NCBI RefSeq assembly: GCF_004124275.1
Contig: NZ_CP027218.1
Location: 5,229,001 to 5,293,000, forward strand
Source: Pseudomonas sp. DTU12.3
Lineage (GTDB): Bacteria > Pseudomonadota > Gammaproteobacteria > Pseudomonadales > Pseudomonadaceae
Length of the DNA stretch: 64,000 bases
Direction: 5' to 3'
A model generated the notes under the pieces. That model saw only the letters and a program-made list of their open reading frames with translations. It was not told where the DNA came from and did no database searches. The position numbers were made by a program, and so were the translations under genes. Shown here piece by piece: positions 1-8,686 of the stretch (its first letter is position 1; each line of letters starts with the position of its first letter).

Positions 1-1
1 T

Positions 2-466
2 CGCAGTGCGTCGAGCAAACACGGGGTGTGGCTGGGTATTCAGCAGCAAGTCACCAGCGTGGCCAGCGATAACAGTCGCGGTTTGAGCGTGTTCGCCAAC
101 GGCACCATGCATGACAAGAAAACCAACGCGATCGACAACTACGTGCAGGCCGGCATCACCTACAAAGGCCCGTTCGATGCCCGCGCCAAGGACGACATCG
201 GTTTCGCCCTCGCCCGCGTCCACGTCAACCCGGCGTACCGCAAAAATGCCGAAGCGACGAATCAGGCCCACGCCGTTTACGACTATGACGATCCGTCGTT
301 CCTGCCGCCGCAAGACACCGAATACAGCGCCGAGCTGTATTACGGCGTGCATGTCACCAACTGGCTGACCGTACGCCCGAACCTGCAATACATCCGCCAC
401 CCCGGTGGCGTGAACAACATCGACGACGCCCTGATCGGCGGGATCAAAATCCAGTCGTCGTTCTAG
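2..466 (+). CDS. oprB: OprB-family carbohydrate-selective porin, C-terminal part (5' end outside window)
   Basis: The open frame enters from the left edge and ends at 466, leaving the last 154 residues of a porin. The segment alternates polar and hydrophobic residues as in outer-membrane beta strands (for example AELYYGVHVTNWLTVRPNLQ) and ends in Phe, the usual C-terminal signal for BAM-dependent insertion. The stretch YIRHPGGVNNIDDALIGGIK is typical of the OprB family, which lets glucose and other sugars into the periplasm. The next gene is gcd, so the porin would feed substrate to periplasmic glucose oxidation. The signal peptide and N-terminal half lie outside the window. The family call is secure; the exact paralogue is not. 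Confidence 0.85.
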   Translation, partial: RSASSKHGVWLGIQQQVTSVASDNSRGLSVFANGTMHDKKTNAIDNYVQAGITYKGPFDARAKDDIGFALARVHVNPAYRKNAEATNQAHAVYDYDDPSFLPPQDTEYSAELYYGVHVTNWLTVRPNLQYIRHPGGVNNIDDALIGGIKIQSSF

Positions 467-484
467 AAAACCACTGAGACCCAA

Positions 485-574
485 TGTGGGAGCGAGCCTG
501 CTCGCGAAAGCAATTTCAACTTCACCAAAGAAGTCGTCTGACACACCGCTTTCGCGAGCAGGCTCGCTCCCACA
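485..574. repeat. REP doublet (GC-rich palindrome pair, family A)
   Basis: Two inverted copies of an approximately 27-bp element, TGTGGGAGCGAGCCTGCTCG followed by CGAAAGC (485-511) and its reverse complement (548-574), are separated by 36 bp. Related doublets occur at six other sites in this window. This is the paired REP (REPIN) arrangement common in P. fluorescens-type genomes. It sits between oprB and gcd and could act as an mRNA stabiliser or weak terminator. Confidence 0.85.
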
Positions 575-683
575 GGAAAATTCGTTAGCTAGACAAGTTT
601 TTATCTGAACCATGCCCGCGCCCAATCGTCATCTACAGTGACTACTGCGCGGGACTATTTGAAACGTCACGGAGAATCACACT

Positions 684-3095
684 ATGAGCACCGAAAGTGC
701 TTCGAGTCGAAGCCGTCTGCTACCGAGTCTGCTCGGCATTCTGCTTCTGCTGATGGGCCTGGCCATGTTGGCCGGTGGGGTCAAGCTGAGCATGCTCGGC
801 GGCTCGCTGTACTACCTGCTGGCCGGTATCGGCATTGCGCTGAGCGGCATTCTGTTGCTGATGCGTCGTCGTGCGGCACTGGGCCTGTACGCCATCGTTT
901 TGTTCGCCAGCACCGTATGGGCGCTGTGGGAAGTCGGTCTGGACTGGTGGCAACTGGTGCCACGTCTGGCGCTGTGGTTTGTCCTCGGCTTCGTGATGTT
1001 GCTGCCGTGGTTCCGCCGTCCGCTACTGCTTGACGGCCCGGCGCCAATGGGCACTCGCGGCCTGACCGTGGCCGTGGTTCTGGCCGGTCTCACCGCGCTG
1101 ATCAGCCTGTTCACCCACCCGGGCGAAACCTTCGGCGAACTGGGTCGCGACACCGCAGACACCACCAGCACCGCGCCAGCCATGCCCGATGGCGACTGGC
1201 AAGCTTACGGCCGCACCGAATTCGGTGACCGCTACTCGCCACTGAAACAGATCACCCCGGCCAACGTCGGCAAGCTGCAAGAAGCCTGGCGCATCCAGAC
1301 CGGCGACCTGCCGACTGCGGATGACCCGGTCGAGCTGACCAACGAAAACACCCCGCTCAAAGCCAACGGCATGGTCTACGCCTGCACCGCGCACAGCAAA
1401 GTGTTGGCCCTGGATCCGGACACCGGCAAAGAACTGTGGCGCTTCGACCCGCAGATCAAGAGCCCGGTTGGCTTCAAAGGCTTCGCCCACATGACCTGCC
1501 GTGGCGTGTCGTACTACGACGAAGCCGCGTACGCCAAAACTGAAAACGCAGCCTCCGCTGTGATTTCTGAAGCTGGCAAAGCCGTTGCTCAGGCTTGCCC
1601 GCGTCGTCTGTACCTGCCAACCGCTGATGCCCGCCTGATCGCACTGAACGCCGACACCGGCAAGATCTGCGAAGGTTTCGGCAACAAAGGTGTGGTCGAC
1701 CTGACCCAAGGTATCGGCCCGTTCACCGCCGGTGGTTACTACTCCACCTCGCCGGCCGCGATCACTCGTGATCTGGTGATCATGGGCGGTCACGTCACCG
1801 ATAACGAATCGACCAACGAGCCATCGGGTGTGATCCGCGCCTTCGACGTGCACGACGGTCACCTCGTATGGAACTGGGACAGCGACAAGCCAGACGCCAC
1901 CGAGCCTTTGGCACCGGGCGAAACCTACAGCCGCAACTCGGCCAACATGTGGTCGCTGGCCAGCGTCGACGAAAAACTCGGCATGGTTTACCTGCCACTG
2001 GGCAACCAGACTCCAGACCAGTGGGGCGCCGACCGTACCCCAGGCGCCGAGAAATTCAGCGCCGGTATCGTGGCTCTGGACCTGGCCACCGGTAAAGTGC
2101 GCTGGAACTACCAGTTCACCCACCACGACCTGTGGGACATGGACGTTGGCAGCCAGCCAACCCTGCTCGACATGAAAACCACCGACGGCGTGAAACCGGC
2201 GCTGATCGCTCCGACCAAACAGGGCAGCCTGTACGTCCTCGACCGTCGTGACGGCACGCCGATCATCCCGATCAAGGAAATCCCGGTTCCGCAAGGCGCC
2301 GTGAAAGGCGACCACACCGCACCGACCCAGGCGCGTTCGGACCTCAACCTGCTGGCCCCGGAACTGACCGAAAAAGCCATGTGGGGCGCGAGCCCGTTCG
2401 ACCAGATGCTGTGCCGCATACAGTTCAAAGAACTGCGTTACGAAGGCCAGTACACCCCGCCGTCGGAACAGGGCAGCCTGATCTACCCGGGTAACGTGGG
2501 TGTGTTCAACTGGGGCGGCGTCTCGGTCGATCCGGTTCGTCAGATCCTGTTCACCAGCCCGAACTACATGGCCTTCGTTTCGAAAATGGTGCCACGCGAG
2601 CAAGTCGCCGCCGGCAGCAAACGCGAAAGCGAAACCGCTGGCGTGCAACCGAACACCGGCGCGCCATACGCCGTGATCATGCACCCGTTCATGTCGCCAC
2701 TCGGCGTACCGTGCCAGGCCCCGGCCTGGGGCTACGTTGCCGGTATCGACCTGACCACCGGCAAAGTCGTGTGGAAACGCAAAAACGGCACCAGCCGCGA
2801 CAGCTCGCCAATCCCGATCGGCTTCACCTTGGGCGTGCCTAGCATGGGCGGCTCGATGGTCACGGCTGGCGGCGTCGGCTTCCTCAGCGGCACCCTCGAC
2901 CAGTACCTGCGCGCGTACGACGTGAACAGCGGTAAAGAGCTGTGGAAATCGCGTCTGCCTGCGGGTGGTCAAGCGACCCCGATGACCTACACCGGCAAGG
3001 ACGGCAAGCAATACGTTCTGTTGGTTGTAGGTGGTCACGGTTCGCTGGGCACCAAAATGGGCGATTACATCATTGCCTACAAACTGCCGGAATAA
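684..3095 (+). CDS. gcd: Membrane-bound PQQ-dependent glucose dehydrogenase
   Basis: Oxidises D-glucose to gluconolactone on the periplasmic face and passes electrons to ubiquinone, the first step of the direct oxidative route to gluconate and 2-ketogluconate. The 803-residue length is normal for membrane GDH. About five hydrophobic helices fill the first 140 residues (such as GILLLLMGLAMLAGGVKL and LWFVLGFVMLLPWF). A PQQ beta-propeller follows, starting near DGDWQAYGRTEFGDRYSPL, with repeated propeller blades (LALDPDTGKELWRF, VALDLATGKVRWNY, AYDVNSGKELWKS). The ATG at 684 follows CACGGAGAATCACACT, a usable ribosome site. The OprB-type porin lies immediately upstream, and a strong terminator follows at 3115. 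Alternative quinoprotein dehydrogenases lack this five-helix N-terminus. Confidence 0.97.
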   Translation: MSTESASSRSRLLPSLLGILLLLMGLAMLAGGVKLSMLGGSLYYLLAGIGIALSGILLLMRRRAALGLYAIVLFASTVWALWEVGLDWWQLVPRLALWFVLGFVMLLPWFRRPLLLDGPAPMGTRGLTVAVVLAGLTALISLFTHPGETFGELGRDTADTTSTAPAMPDGDWQAYGRTEFGDRYSPLKQITPANVGKLQEAWRIQTGDLPTADDPVELTNENTPLKANGMVYACTAHSKVLALDPDTGKELWRFDPQIKSPVGFKGFAHMTCRGVSYYDEAAYAKTENAASAVISEAGKAVAQACPRRLYLPTADARLIALNADTGKICEGFGNKGVVDLTQGIGPFTAGGYYSTSPAAITRDLVIMGGHVTDNESTNEPSGVIRAFDVHDGHLVWNWDSDKPDATEPLAPGETYSRNSANMWSLASVDEKLGMVYLPLGNQTPDQWGADRTPGAEKFSAGIVALDLATGKVRWNYQFTHHDLWDMDVGSQPTLLDMKTTDGVKPALIAPTKQGSLYVLDRRDGTPIIPIKEIPVPQGAVKGDHTAPTQARSDLNLLAPELTEKAMWGASPFDQMLCRIQFKELRYEGQYTPPSEQGSLIYPGNVGVFNWGGVSVDPVRQILFTSPNYMAFVSKMVPREQVAAGSKRESETAGVQPNTGAPYAVIMHPFMSPLGVPCQAPAWGYVAGIDLTTGKVVWKRKNGTSRDSSPIPIGFTLGVPSMGGSMVTAGGVGFLSGTLDQYLRAYDVNSGKELWKSRLPAGGQATPMTYTGKDGKQYVLLVVGGHGSLGTKMGDYIIAYKLPE

Positions 3096-3114
3096 GCTTC
3101 AACGGCGGTAAAAC

Positions 3115-3151
3115 AAAGGCGATGCCCAGCAAGGGACATCGCCTTTTTTAT
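3115..3151 (+). terminator. Rho-independent terminator of gcd
   Basis: Stem AAAGGCGATG / CATCGCCTTT with a short loop, followed by a T run, 20 bp after the gcd stop codon. Confidence 0.85.
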
Positions 3152-3165
3152 TGCTGACCACGCCC

Positions 3166-3253
3166 CTGTAGGAGCTGCCGAAGGCTGCGATCTTTTGACT
3201 TTGATTCTTAAAAGCCAGATCAAAAGATCGCAGCCTTCGGCAGCTCCTACAGG
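3166..3253. repeat. Long inverted repeat, family B
   Basis: The arm beginning CTGTAGGAGCTGCCGAAGGC, with TGCGATCTTTTGA next, is followed after an A/T-rich loop by its near-perfect reverse complement. Four more copies occur at 19537, 22073, 28780 and 44140. All are intergenic, usually at operon ends. The RNA form would be a very stable hairpin of about 35 bp. Confidence 0.85.
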
Positions 3254-3419
3254 GTGGAATATGTTGGTTTGTGGGAAATGTGCTCGTCCTACAGATGCTG
3301 ACAATTACGCGAAGTTTTTCCCACAAGTCGCGTCGGTTGTGCCTCGGAAATTGGGTGGATAGGCTCTGAGGGTCGCTGCAAATTCAGCGAACGGGCGTCG
3401 CGGCCCGACTTCTGGGGCA

Positions 3420-3590
3420 TAATTGCCACCGCTTAACAGCAGCACCCCGAGTGCTTGTTTTATGGTGGCTGTACGCGGGATACCTTCGGGTATGCCGAAT
3501 GCCTCAGGTCGGTCCGCGAACCCGCGTACAGCTGCCACCCCTCTTTTTGCGTCGCGGCAATTAGAGGAATGGCCCAATTCCTGAGGAGCA
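3420..3590 (+). other. Structured leader with nested inverted repeats upstream of a DUF6124-type gene
   Basis: Nested pairs are visible. The outer arms AATTGCC (3421-3427) and GGCAATT (3556-3562) enclose GGTGGCTGTACGCGGG (3464-3479), which pairs with CCCGCGTACAGCTGCCACC (3521-3539) with a 3-nt bulge. Inside is ATACC-TTCG-GGTAT (3480-3493), a UUCG-capped hairpin. A last hairpin, AGGAAT...ATTCCT, sits just before the GAGGAG ribosome site of the gene at 3595. The 499 bp between gcd and this gene hold only the terminator, the family B repeat and this structure. Its function is unknown; a structured 5' UTR is the simplest reading. Confidence 0.55.
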
Positions 3591-3594
3591 ACAA

Positions 3595-3969
3595 ATGAAA
3601 AAGCCAACACCCAATCCACCCGAAACCGAAGACACCACCCCCTACGAATTCCCCGGCTCGAAGCGATTCCACGAAGCCGCCGAACGCGCCCTCGACCACT
3701 ACCTCAAACCCAACGCCTTAACCCTGCGCTTCCACAAACCCAGCACCATGTTCCAAGTCGCCCCGGATCAAGACAACGAAAGCCTGCTGGTCCACGCCTG
3801 CGAATCCCTGGCCCAAGCCAGCCTCATGACCAGCGACATCGCCGCCTACATCGAACTGCCGCAGCGACGCACGATTCTGGCGATCCAGCAAATCATCATG
3901 CTCGCCGAACTCGCGGTGAACCGCGTGCTGGATAACCACGAAATATCCCAACCTCCGCCACACAGCTAA
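3595..3969 (+). CDS. Small DUF6124/DUF3077-type protein
   Basis: A 124-residue soluble protein with no signal peptide or membrane segment. The N-terminal 40 residues are polar and Pro-rich. The rest looks helical (SLLVHACESLAQASLMTSDI, then TILAIQQIIMLAELAVNRVL) and resembles the small Pseudomonas proteins grouped as DUF6124/DUF3077, which occur in many copies per genome and have no known function. The ATG at 3595 is preceded by a strong GAGGAG ribosome site. The gene follows an elaborate inverted-repeat leader, which I associate with this family from memory. The family name is recalled rather than searched. Confidence 0.7.
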   Translation: MKKPTPNPPETEDTTPYEFPGSKRFHEAAERALDHYLKPNALTLRFHKPSTMFQVAPDQDNESLLVHACESLAQASLMTSDIAAYIELPQRRTILAIQQIIMLAELAVNRVLDNHEISQPPPHS

Positions 3970-3973
3970 AAAC

Positions 3974-4256
3974 CCCTCACCCTAACCCTCTCCCAGAGGG
4001 AGAGGGGACTGACCGAGGTGTTTGGGAGAGATACGCCGACGTGCAATACCGAGTCGTACCCAAATTCTGAATCAGATCAAAAGCCCCTCACCCTAGCCCT
4101 CCCGAAACGTCGGACCGCCCGGAGGGAAAGGGGACTGACCGAGGTGATTGCGAGAGATACGCCGACGTGCGATTGCGCGTTGAACTCAGGCTTTGAAAAG
4201 CCCACAAATCGGCCCCCTCTCCCTCGGGAGAGGGCTGGGGTGAGGGGAAGCAACAA
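3974..4256. repeat. Composite of family C repeats (CCCTCACCC...CTCTCCC type)
   Basis: The run CCCTCACCCTAACCCTCTCC (from 3976) opens a 'GAGAGGGGACTGACCGAGGTG' unit. A second unit starts near 4080 and an inverted end, GAGAGGGCTGGGGTGAGGGG, lies at 4229-4248. The segment AGCCCCTCACCCTAGCCCTC with CCGAAACGTCGGACCGCCCGG (4082-4122) recurs in reverse complement at the right end of the 11-kb tandem array. Other copies lie at 7197-7374 and 10413-11098. I see no coding sequence here. Confidence 0.75.
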
Positions 4257-4377
4257 CGCAAATCAAAAGCCGAACCCCTGTGCTCTTCACCACTCAATAG
4301 GCCGAGTGTCAGCTCGCCTGCTCTTGATCTTGATCCACGAGCGACATCGGAAGGCTGAGTGGAGGGATTGATCCAGG

Positions 4378-4650
4378 GGTGGGAGCGCAGCGACCGTTTG
4401 GCGCAGCCAAACACAGCGAGAGGAGGTGCAGCGCAGCAAACCGTAGGCGCTGCCCCCCGGATCGATCCCGCAGCGAAGGAACCCCGAGCCCCAGCGAGCG
4501 GGCCGCACGCAGGAGCAAGCCTTTTCGGTTACCTTTTCGGCGTCTGGAAAAGGTGACTCGCCGTAAGGGCGAAACCGCCAGCCGCAACACCCAAAAAAAC
4601 GGATATACCCCCAAACCCCAAGAACATGGTCGGCCCAAAGGCCGCCAACC
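4378..4650. repeat. Probable dispersed GC-rich element (family E), non-coding
   Basis: This stretch (GGAGCGCAGCGACCGTTTGG ... CAAGCCTTTTCGGTTACCTT ... GGTGACTCGCCGTAAGGGCG) resembles a dispersed Pseudomonas element that often yields spurious Arg-rich reading frames. Only one copy is present in this window, so the repeat status is recalled and not shown here. It fills the gap between the family C repeats and the Lon gene. I see no convincing gene between 3970 and 4764. Confidence 0.45.
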
Positions 4651-4764
4651 CCAAAGCGTGACGCCTGTCAAAACCCTGAACACACAAGCAGAAACATCCC
4701 CTCCCATTGAAACCACCGAAAGCCTGCCCCATCTAAGACCCATACCCCATTGCGCAGGTGCCCC

Positions 4765-7182
4765 ATGAGCGACCAGCAAGAATTCCCCGATCACCCCGAC
4801 GACTACACCGAAACCGACCACATCGAACACACCTCCTCCGGCAAAGGCCTCGCCCTGCCAGGCCAAAACCTGCCGGACAAGGTCTACATCATCCCGATCC
4901 ACAACCGCCCGTTCTTCCCGGCGCAAGTCCTGCCGGTCATCGTCAACGAAGAACCCTGGGCCGAAACCCTCGACCTCGTCAGCAAATCCGAACACCACTC
5001 CCTGGCCCTGTTCTTCATGGACACGCCCCAGGAAGACCCGCGCCACTTCAACACCGGCGCCCTCCCCGAATACGGCACCCTGGTCAAAGTCCATCACGCC
5101 AGCCGCGAGAACGGCAAACTGCAGTTCGTCGCCCAGGGCCTGAGCCGCGTACGCATCAAAACCTGGCTCAAACACCACCGCCCACCGTATCTGGTGGAAG
5201 TCGAATACCCGCACCAGCCGACCGAGCCGACCGACGAGGTCAAGGCCTACGGCATGGCACTGATCAACGCGATCAAGGAACTGCTGCCGCTCAACCCGCT
5301 GTACAGCGAAGAACTGAAAAACTACCTCAATCGCTTCAGCCCCAACGACCCATCGCCACTGACCGACTTCGCCGCCGCCCTGACCTCCGCCACCGGCCCC
5401 GAGCTGCAAGAAGTGCTCGACTGCGTGCCGATGCTTAAGCGCATGGAAAAAGTCCTGCCGATGCTGCGCAAGGAAGTCGAAGTCGCGCGCCTGCAAAAAG
5501 AGATCTCGGCGGAAGTTAACCGCAAGATCGGCGAGCATCAGCGCGAGTTCTTCCTCAAGGAACAACTCAAGGTCATCCAGCAGGAACTGGGGCTGACCAA
5601 AGACGACCGCAGCGCCGACCTCGAACAGTTCGAACAACGCCTCGAAGGCAAAGTCCTGCCGGCACAGGTGCAGAAACGCCTCGCTGAGGAAATGAACAAA
5701 CTGTCGATCCTCGAGACTGGCTCGCCGGAGTACGCGGTCACCCGCAACTACCTCGACTGGGCCACCTCGGTGCCGTGGGGGGTCTACGGCGAGGACAAAC
5801 TCGACCTCAAGCACGCGCGCAAAATCCTCGACAAACACCACGCTGGCCTCGATGACATCAAGGATCGCATCCTCGAATTCCTCGCCGTCGGTGCTTATAA
5901 AGGTGAGATCAGCGGCTCCATCGTGTTGCTGGTCGGGCCGCCGGGCGTGGGTAAAACCAGCGTCGGCAAATCCATCGCCGAATCCCTCGGCCGGCCGTTC
6001 TACCGCTTCAGCCTCGGCGGCATGCGCGACGAAGCCGAGATCAAGGGCCACCGCCGCACCTACATCGGCGCACAGCCGGGCAAACTCGTGCAGGCGTTGA
6101 AAGACGTCGAAGTGATGAACCCGGTGATCATGCTCGACGAGATCGACAAGATGGGCCAGAGCTACCAGGGCGACCCGGCCTCGGCGTTGCTGGAAACCCT
6201 CGACCCGGAACAGAACGTCGAATTCCTCGACCATTACCTCGACCTGCGCATGGACTTGTCGAAAGTCCTCTTCGTCTGCACCGCCAACACCCTCGATTCG
6301 ATCCCCGGCCCATTGCTCGACCGCATGGAAGTGATTCGCCTGTCGGGCTACATCACCGAAGAAAAAGTCGCCATCGCCAAGCGTCACCTGTGGCCGAAAT
6401 TGCTGGAAAAGGCCGGCGTGTCCAAGGGCAGCCTGAGCATCAGTGACAGCGCGCTCAAAGCCTTGATCGACGGTTACGCCCGTGAAGCCGGCGTGCGTCA
6501 GCTTGAAAAGCAAATGGGCAAACTGGTGCGCAAAGCGGTGATGAAGCTGATCGACGACCCGAAAGCGGTGATCAAGCTCGGACCGAAAGACCTCGAAGCG
6601 TCACTCGGTCATCCGGTGTTCCGCAACGAACAAGTGCTGTCCGGCACCGGCGTGATTACCGGCCTGGCCTGGACCAGCATGGGCGGCGCCACGTTGCCGA
6701 TCGAAGCGACGCGAATTCACACGCTCAACCGTGGCTTCAAACTCACCGGGCAACTGGGTGATGTGATGAAGGAATCGGCGGAGATCGCCTACAGCTACGT
6801 CAGCTCGCACCTGAAACAATTCGGCGGTGACGCGAAGTTCTTCGACGAAGCTTTCGTCCACCTGCACGTACCGGAAGGCGCGACACCGAAAGACGGCCCG
6901 AGCGCCGGCGTGACCATGGCCAGCGCCCTGCTCTCGCTCGCGCGCAATCAGCCGCCGAAGAAAGGCGTGGCGATGACCGGCGAACTGACGTTGACCGGGC
7001 ATGTGCTGCCGATTGGCGGGGTGCGCGAGAAGGTGATTGCGGCGCGTCGGCAGAAGATTTTCGAGTTGATTCTGCCGGAGCCGAATCGCGGTAATTTTGA
7101 GGAATTGCCGGATTATCTGAAGGAAGGGATAACCGTGCATTTCGCCAAGCGGTTTGCCGATGTGGCGAAGGTACTGTTCTGA
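4765..7182 (+). CDS. lon: Lon-family ATP-dependent serine protease (AsrA-like second Lon)
   Basis: An 805-residue ATP-fuelled cytoplasmic protease. The order is: an N-terminal substrate-binding domain (about 40-240, starting VYIIPIHNRPFFPAQVLPVI), coiled coil (250-330), AAA+ module with Walker A GPPGVGKT at 391-398 and Walker B VIMLDEIDK, then the S16 protease domain with catalytic Ser713 in PKDGPSAGVTMA and Lys756 in GGVREKVIAA. The Ser-Lys spacing of 43 matches E. coli Lon. The ATG at 4765 is preferred over the upstream TTG at 4750, which adds only five unlikely residues. It is not beside clpX. The following inhibitor lipoprotein suggests, from memory of P. aeruginosa gene order (PA0779-PA0778), that this is the AsrA-type Lon linked to stress responses. 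That orthology is inferred. Confidence 0.93.
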   Translation: MSDQQEFPDHPDDYTETDHIEHTSSGKGLALPGQNLPDKVYIIPIHNRPFFPAQVLPVIVNEEPWAETLDLVSKSEHHSLALFFMDTPQEDPRHFNTGALPEYGTLVKVHHASRENGKLQFVAQGLSRVRIKTWLKHHRPPYLVEVEYPHQPTEPTDEVKAYGMALINAIKELLPLNPLYSEELKNYLNRFSPNDPSPLTDFAAALTSATGPELQEVLDCVPMLKRMEKVLPMLRKEVEVARLQKEISAEVNRKIGEHQREFFLKEQLKVIQQELGLTKDDRSADLEQFEQRLEGKVLPAQVQKRLAEEMNKLSILETGSPEYAVTRNYLDWATSVPWGVYGEDKLDLKHARKILDKHHAGLDDIKDRILEFLAVGAYKGEISGSIVLLVGPPGVGKTSVGKSIAESLGRPFYRFSLGGMRDEAEIKGHRRTYIGAQPGKLVQALKDVEVMNPVIMLDEIDKMGQSYQGDPASALLETLDPEQNVEFLDHYLDLRMDLSKVLFVCTANTLDSIPGPLLDRMEVIRLSGYITEEKVAIAKRHLWPKLLEKAGVSKGSLSISDSALKALIDGYAREAGVRQLEKQMGKLVRKAVMKLIDDPKAVIKLGPKDLEASLGHPVFRNEQVLSGTGVITGLAWTSMGGATLPIEATRIHTLNRGFKLTGQLGDVMKESAEIAYSYVSSHLKQFGGDAKFFDEAFVHLHVPEGATPKDGPSAGVTMASALLSLARNQPPKKGVAMTGELTLTGHVLPIGGVREKVIAARRQKIFELILPEPNRGNFEELPDYLKEGITVHFAKRFADVAKVLF

Positions 7183-7196
7183 CCGGTAGCCCGTAG

Positions 7197-7374
7197 CCCC
7201 TCACCCCAGCCCTCTCCCCGAGGGAGAGGGAGCCGACCGAGTTGTCTTGCGCTATACATCGACCTGAAAGACCGAGTCGATTATGGATTCAGCGATTTAT
7301 TTCAGGTCGGTGTCTTTCTAAAATATCCCGCAATCGGTCCCCTCTCCCTCTGGGAGAGGGTTAGGGTGAGGGCT
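7197..7374. repeat. Family C repeat pair between lon and the inhibitor gene
   Basis: CCCCTCACCCCAGCCCTCTC (7198 onward) and its inverted partner CTCTGGGAGAGGGTTAGGGT (7349 onward) bracket a segment containing a second palindrome around CGACCTGAAAGACCGAGTCG ... TTTCAGGTCG. The architecture matches single units of the 103-bp array. Confidence 0.75.
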
Positions 7375-7446
7375 TGGCGTTGTCACACTTTGTCTCATCT
7401 TCAGTTATGCTCGCCGTTCGTCGCCAACGCCGGAGCCGCTGACCCT

Positions 7447-7839
7447 ATGTCCCCCACTCGCCTGTTTCTCCCCCTCGCCCTCTCGTTGCTGGCCGCTTGC
7501 GCCACACAACCGAAACACAACGTGACCGTGGAAAAACAAAGCGAATGCCCGGTACGCCTGACCAACGGGCAAAACCTGATCGTCATGCTGCCAAGCAATC
7601 CAACCACCGGTTATCGCTGGGCCATTCAGGACTCGGCCGGTGGCGTGCTGCGCGCGCTTAGCCCAGAGGTTTACAGCAATCCGGAAGATGCCGGCGTTGT
7701 CGGCGCAGCGGGTCTTTCAACCTGGCGCTTCCAGGCGTTTGCTGCCGGCACCGGACGTTTGCGCCTGACCTCGCAACAGCCATGGGCACCGGAAGTATTG
7801 CCGGTGGAAACCTTTGACTGCGCGATCTCGGTGAACTGA
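7447..7839 (+). CDS. Chagasin-type (I42) cysteine peptidase inhibitor lipoprotein
   Basis: A 130-residue lipoprotein. The ATG at 7447 gives a signal peptide with lipobox LLAAC; the longer frame from 7366 would bury it. The mature part carries the NPTTGYRW loop diagnostic of chagasin/ICP inhibitors of papain-like proteases. A later segment, LSTWRFQAFAAGTGRLRL, fits the family's RXF...G region. It probably sits in the outer or inner membrane facing the periplasm, where it could inhibit endogenous or foreign C1 peptidases. P. aeruginosa ICP (PA0778, from memory) lies next to a Lon-like gene in the same way. The stop codon is followed after 2 bp by the start of the YhhN gene, indicating co-transcription. 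Confidence 0.85.
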   Translation: MSPTRLFLPLALSLLAACATQPKHNVTVEKQSECPVRLTNGQNLIVMLPSNPTTGYRWAIQDSAGGVLRALSPEVYSNPEDAGVVGAAGLSTWRFQAFAAGTGRLRLTSQQPWAPEVLPVETFDCAISVN

Positions 7840-7841
7840 TC

Positions 7842-8477
7842 GTGGGCTGGCTGATTCTGGCGCTGATGGGCGCGGTGACGTTTCTCTACGGTCTCAGCAC
7901 CCATGCGGCGATGCTCTGCCTGTTGGTCAAACCGCTGCCCGTGCTGGCATTGCTTGGCTGGTTGCATGATGCGCCGCCCAGCGAGTATCGCCGCTGGATC
8001 AGTCTCGGTCTGATTTTCTCGCTGCTCGGTGATGTACTACTGGCATGGCCAGTGGATTTATTTGTGTTTGGCCTCGGCGCGTTTCTGGTCGCGCATCTGG
8101 CTTATCTGAAGGCTTATCTGAGTGACTGCAAGCGTCTGGCGATTCTGCCGTTGGTGCTTTCCCTCGGAGTTGGCGCGGTGCTGCTGGGCCTTCTGATTTC
8201 CAGCGGTCTCGGGCCTTTACTGGTTCCGGTCATCATCTATGGCGCGGCAATCAGCGCGATGCTCTGGCGCGCCCTCGCCCGCCTCGGCACCGACGTGCCC
8301 AAGCGTTCGGCGTTGTTGGCGGCGGGTGGTGCGTTAGCGTTTGTGTTTTCGGATAGCGTGATCGGCATTGATCGCTTCGTATCGCCATTCCACGCCGCCC
8401 CGTACGTCATCATCCTCAGCTACTGGCTCGGCCAGTGGGGCATCGCCGCCTCCGCGTTCTCCCAAAAACACCGCTAA
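7842..8477 (+). CDS. YhhN/TMEM86-family membrane protein (lysoplasmalogenase family)
   Basis: A 211-residue protein with about seven to eight hydrophobic helices and hardly any loops. The conserved LIFSLLGDVLLAWP (Ser...Gly-Asp) and FVFSDSVIGIDRF acidic motifs are those of the YhhN family, whose animal members hydrolyse the vinyl-ether bond of lysoplasmalogen. Bacterial substrates are uncertain because most proteobacteria lack plasmalogens. It starts with GTG at 7842, two bases after the preceding stop, so it is translated with the inhibitor gene. The gene ends at a long inverted repeat. Confidence 0.82.
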   Translation: MGWLILALMGAVTFLYGLSTHAAMLCLLVKPLPVLALLGWLHDAPPSEYRRWISLGLIFSLLGDVLLAWPVDLFVFGLGAFLVAHLAYLKAYLSDCKRLAILPLVLSLGVGAVLLGLLISSGLGPLLVPVIIYGAAISAMLWRALARLGTDVPKRSALLAAGGALAFVFSDSVIGIDRFVSPFHAAPYVIILSYWLGQWGIAASAFSQKHR

Positions 8478-8480
8478 CCC

Positions 8481-8612
8481 TGTGGCGAGGGGATTTATCC
8501 CCGTCCGGCTGCGCAGCAGTCGTAAAACCTGCGCACGCGGATTGCCTGACACTCCTTGCTGACTGGTTTTGGGGCTGCTTCTCAGCCCATCGGGGATAAA
8601 TCCCCTCGCCAC
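8481..8612. repeat. Inverted repeat, family D
   Basis: TGTGGCGAGGGGATTTATCC at 8481-8500 pairs with GGGATAAATCCCCTCGCCAC at 8593-8612, bracketing about 90 bp. It is a distinct palindrome family found once here, placed between the YhhN gene and cmoA. Confidence 0.7.
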
Positions 8613-8686
8613 GTCGGACAACCCAAGCATCCCAGCGCCCTTTTGGCTAAAATGCCGGCCTTTCCACCGACACCGCCGGAACCGCC

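Noticed and set aside
1023..3038. 671-codon minus-strand open frame antisense to gcd
   Set aside because: Composition is typical of a shadow of a high-GC gene, with no recognisable domain or ribosome site.
4379..4768. 129-codon plus-strand frame before the Lon gene
   Set aside because: Arg/Ser/Pro-rich product from what appears to be a dispersed element; no ribosome site; overlaps the lon start.
4309..6513. 734-codon minus-strand open frame antisense to the Lon gene
   Set aside because: It mirrors the GC-rich codon pattern of lon, has low-complexity Phe/Val/Asp composition, and overlaps a gene with full catalytic motifs.
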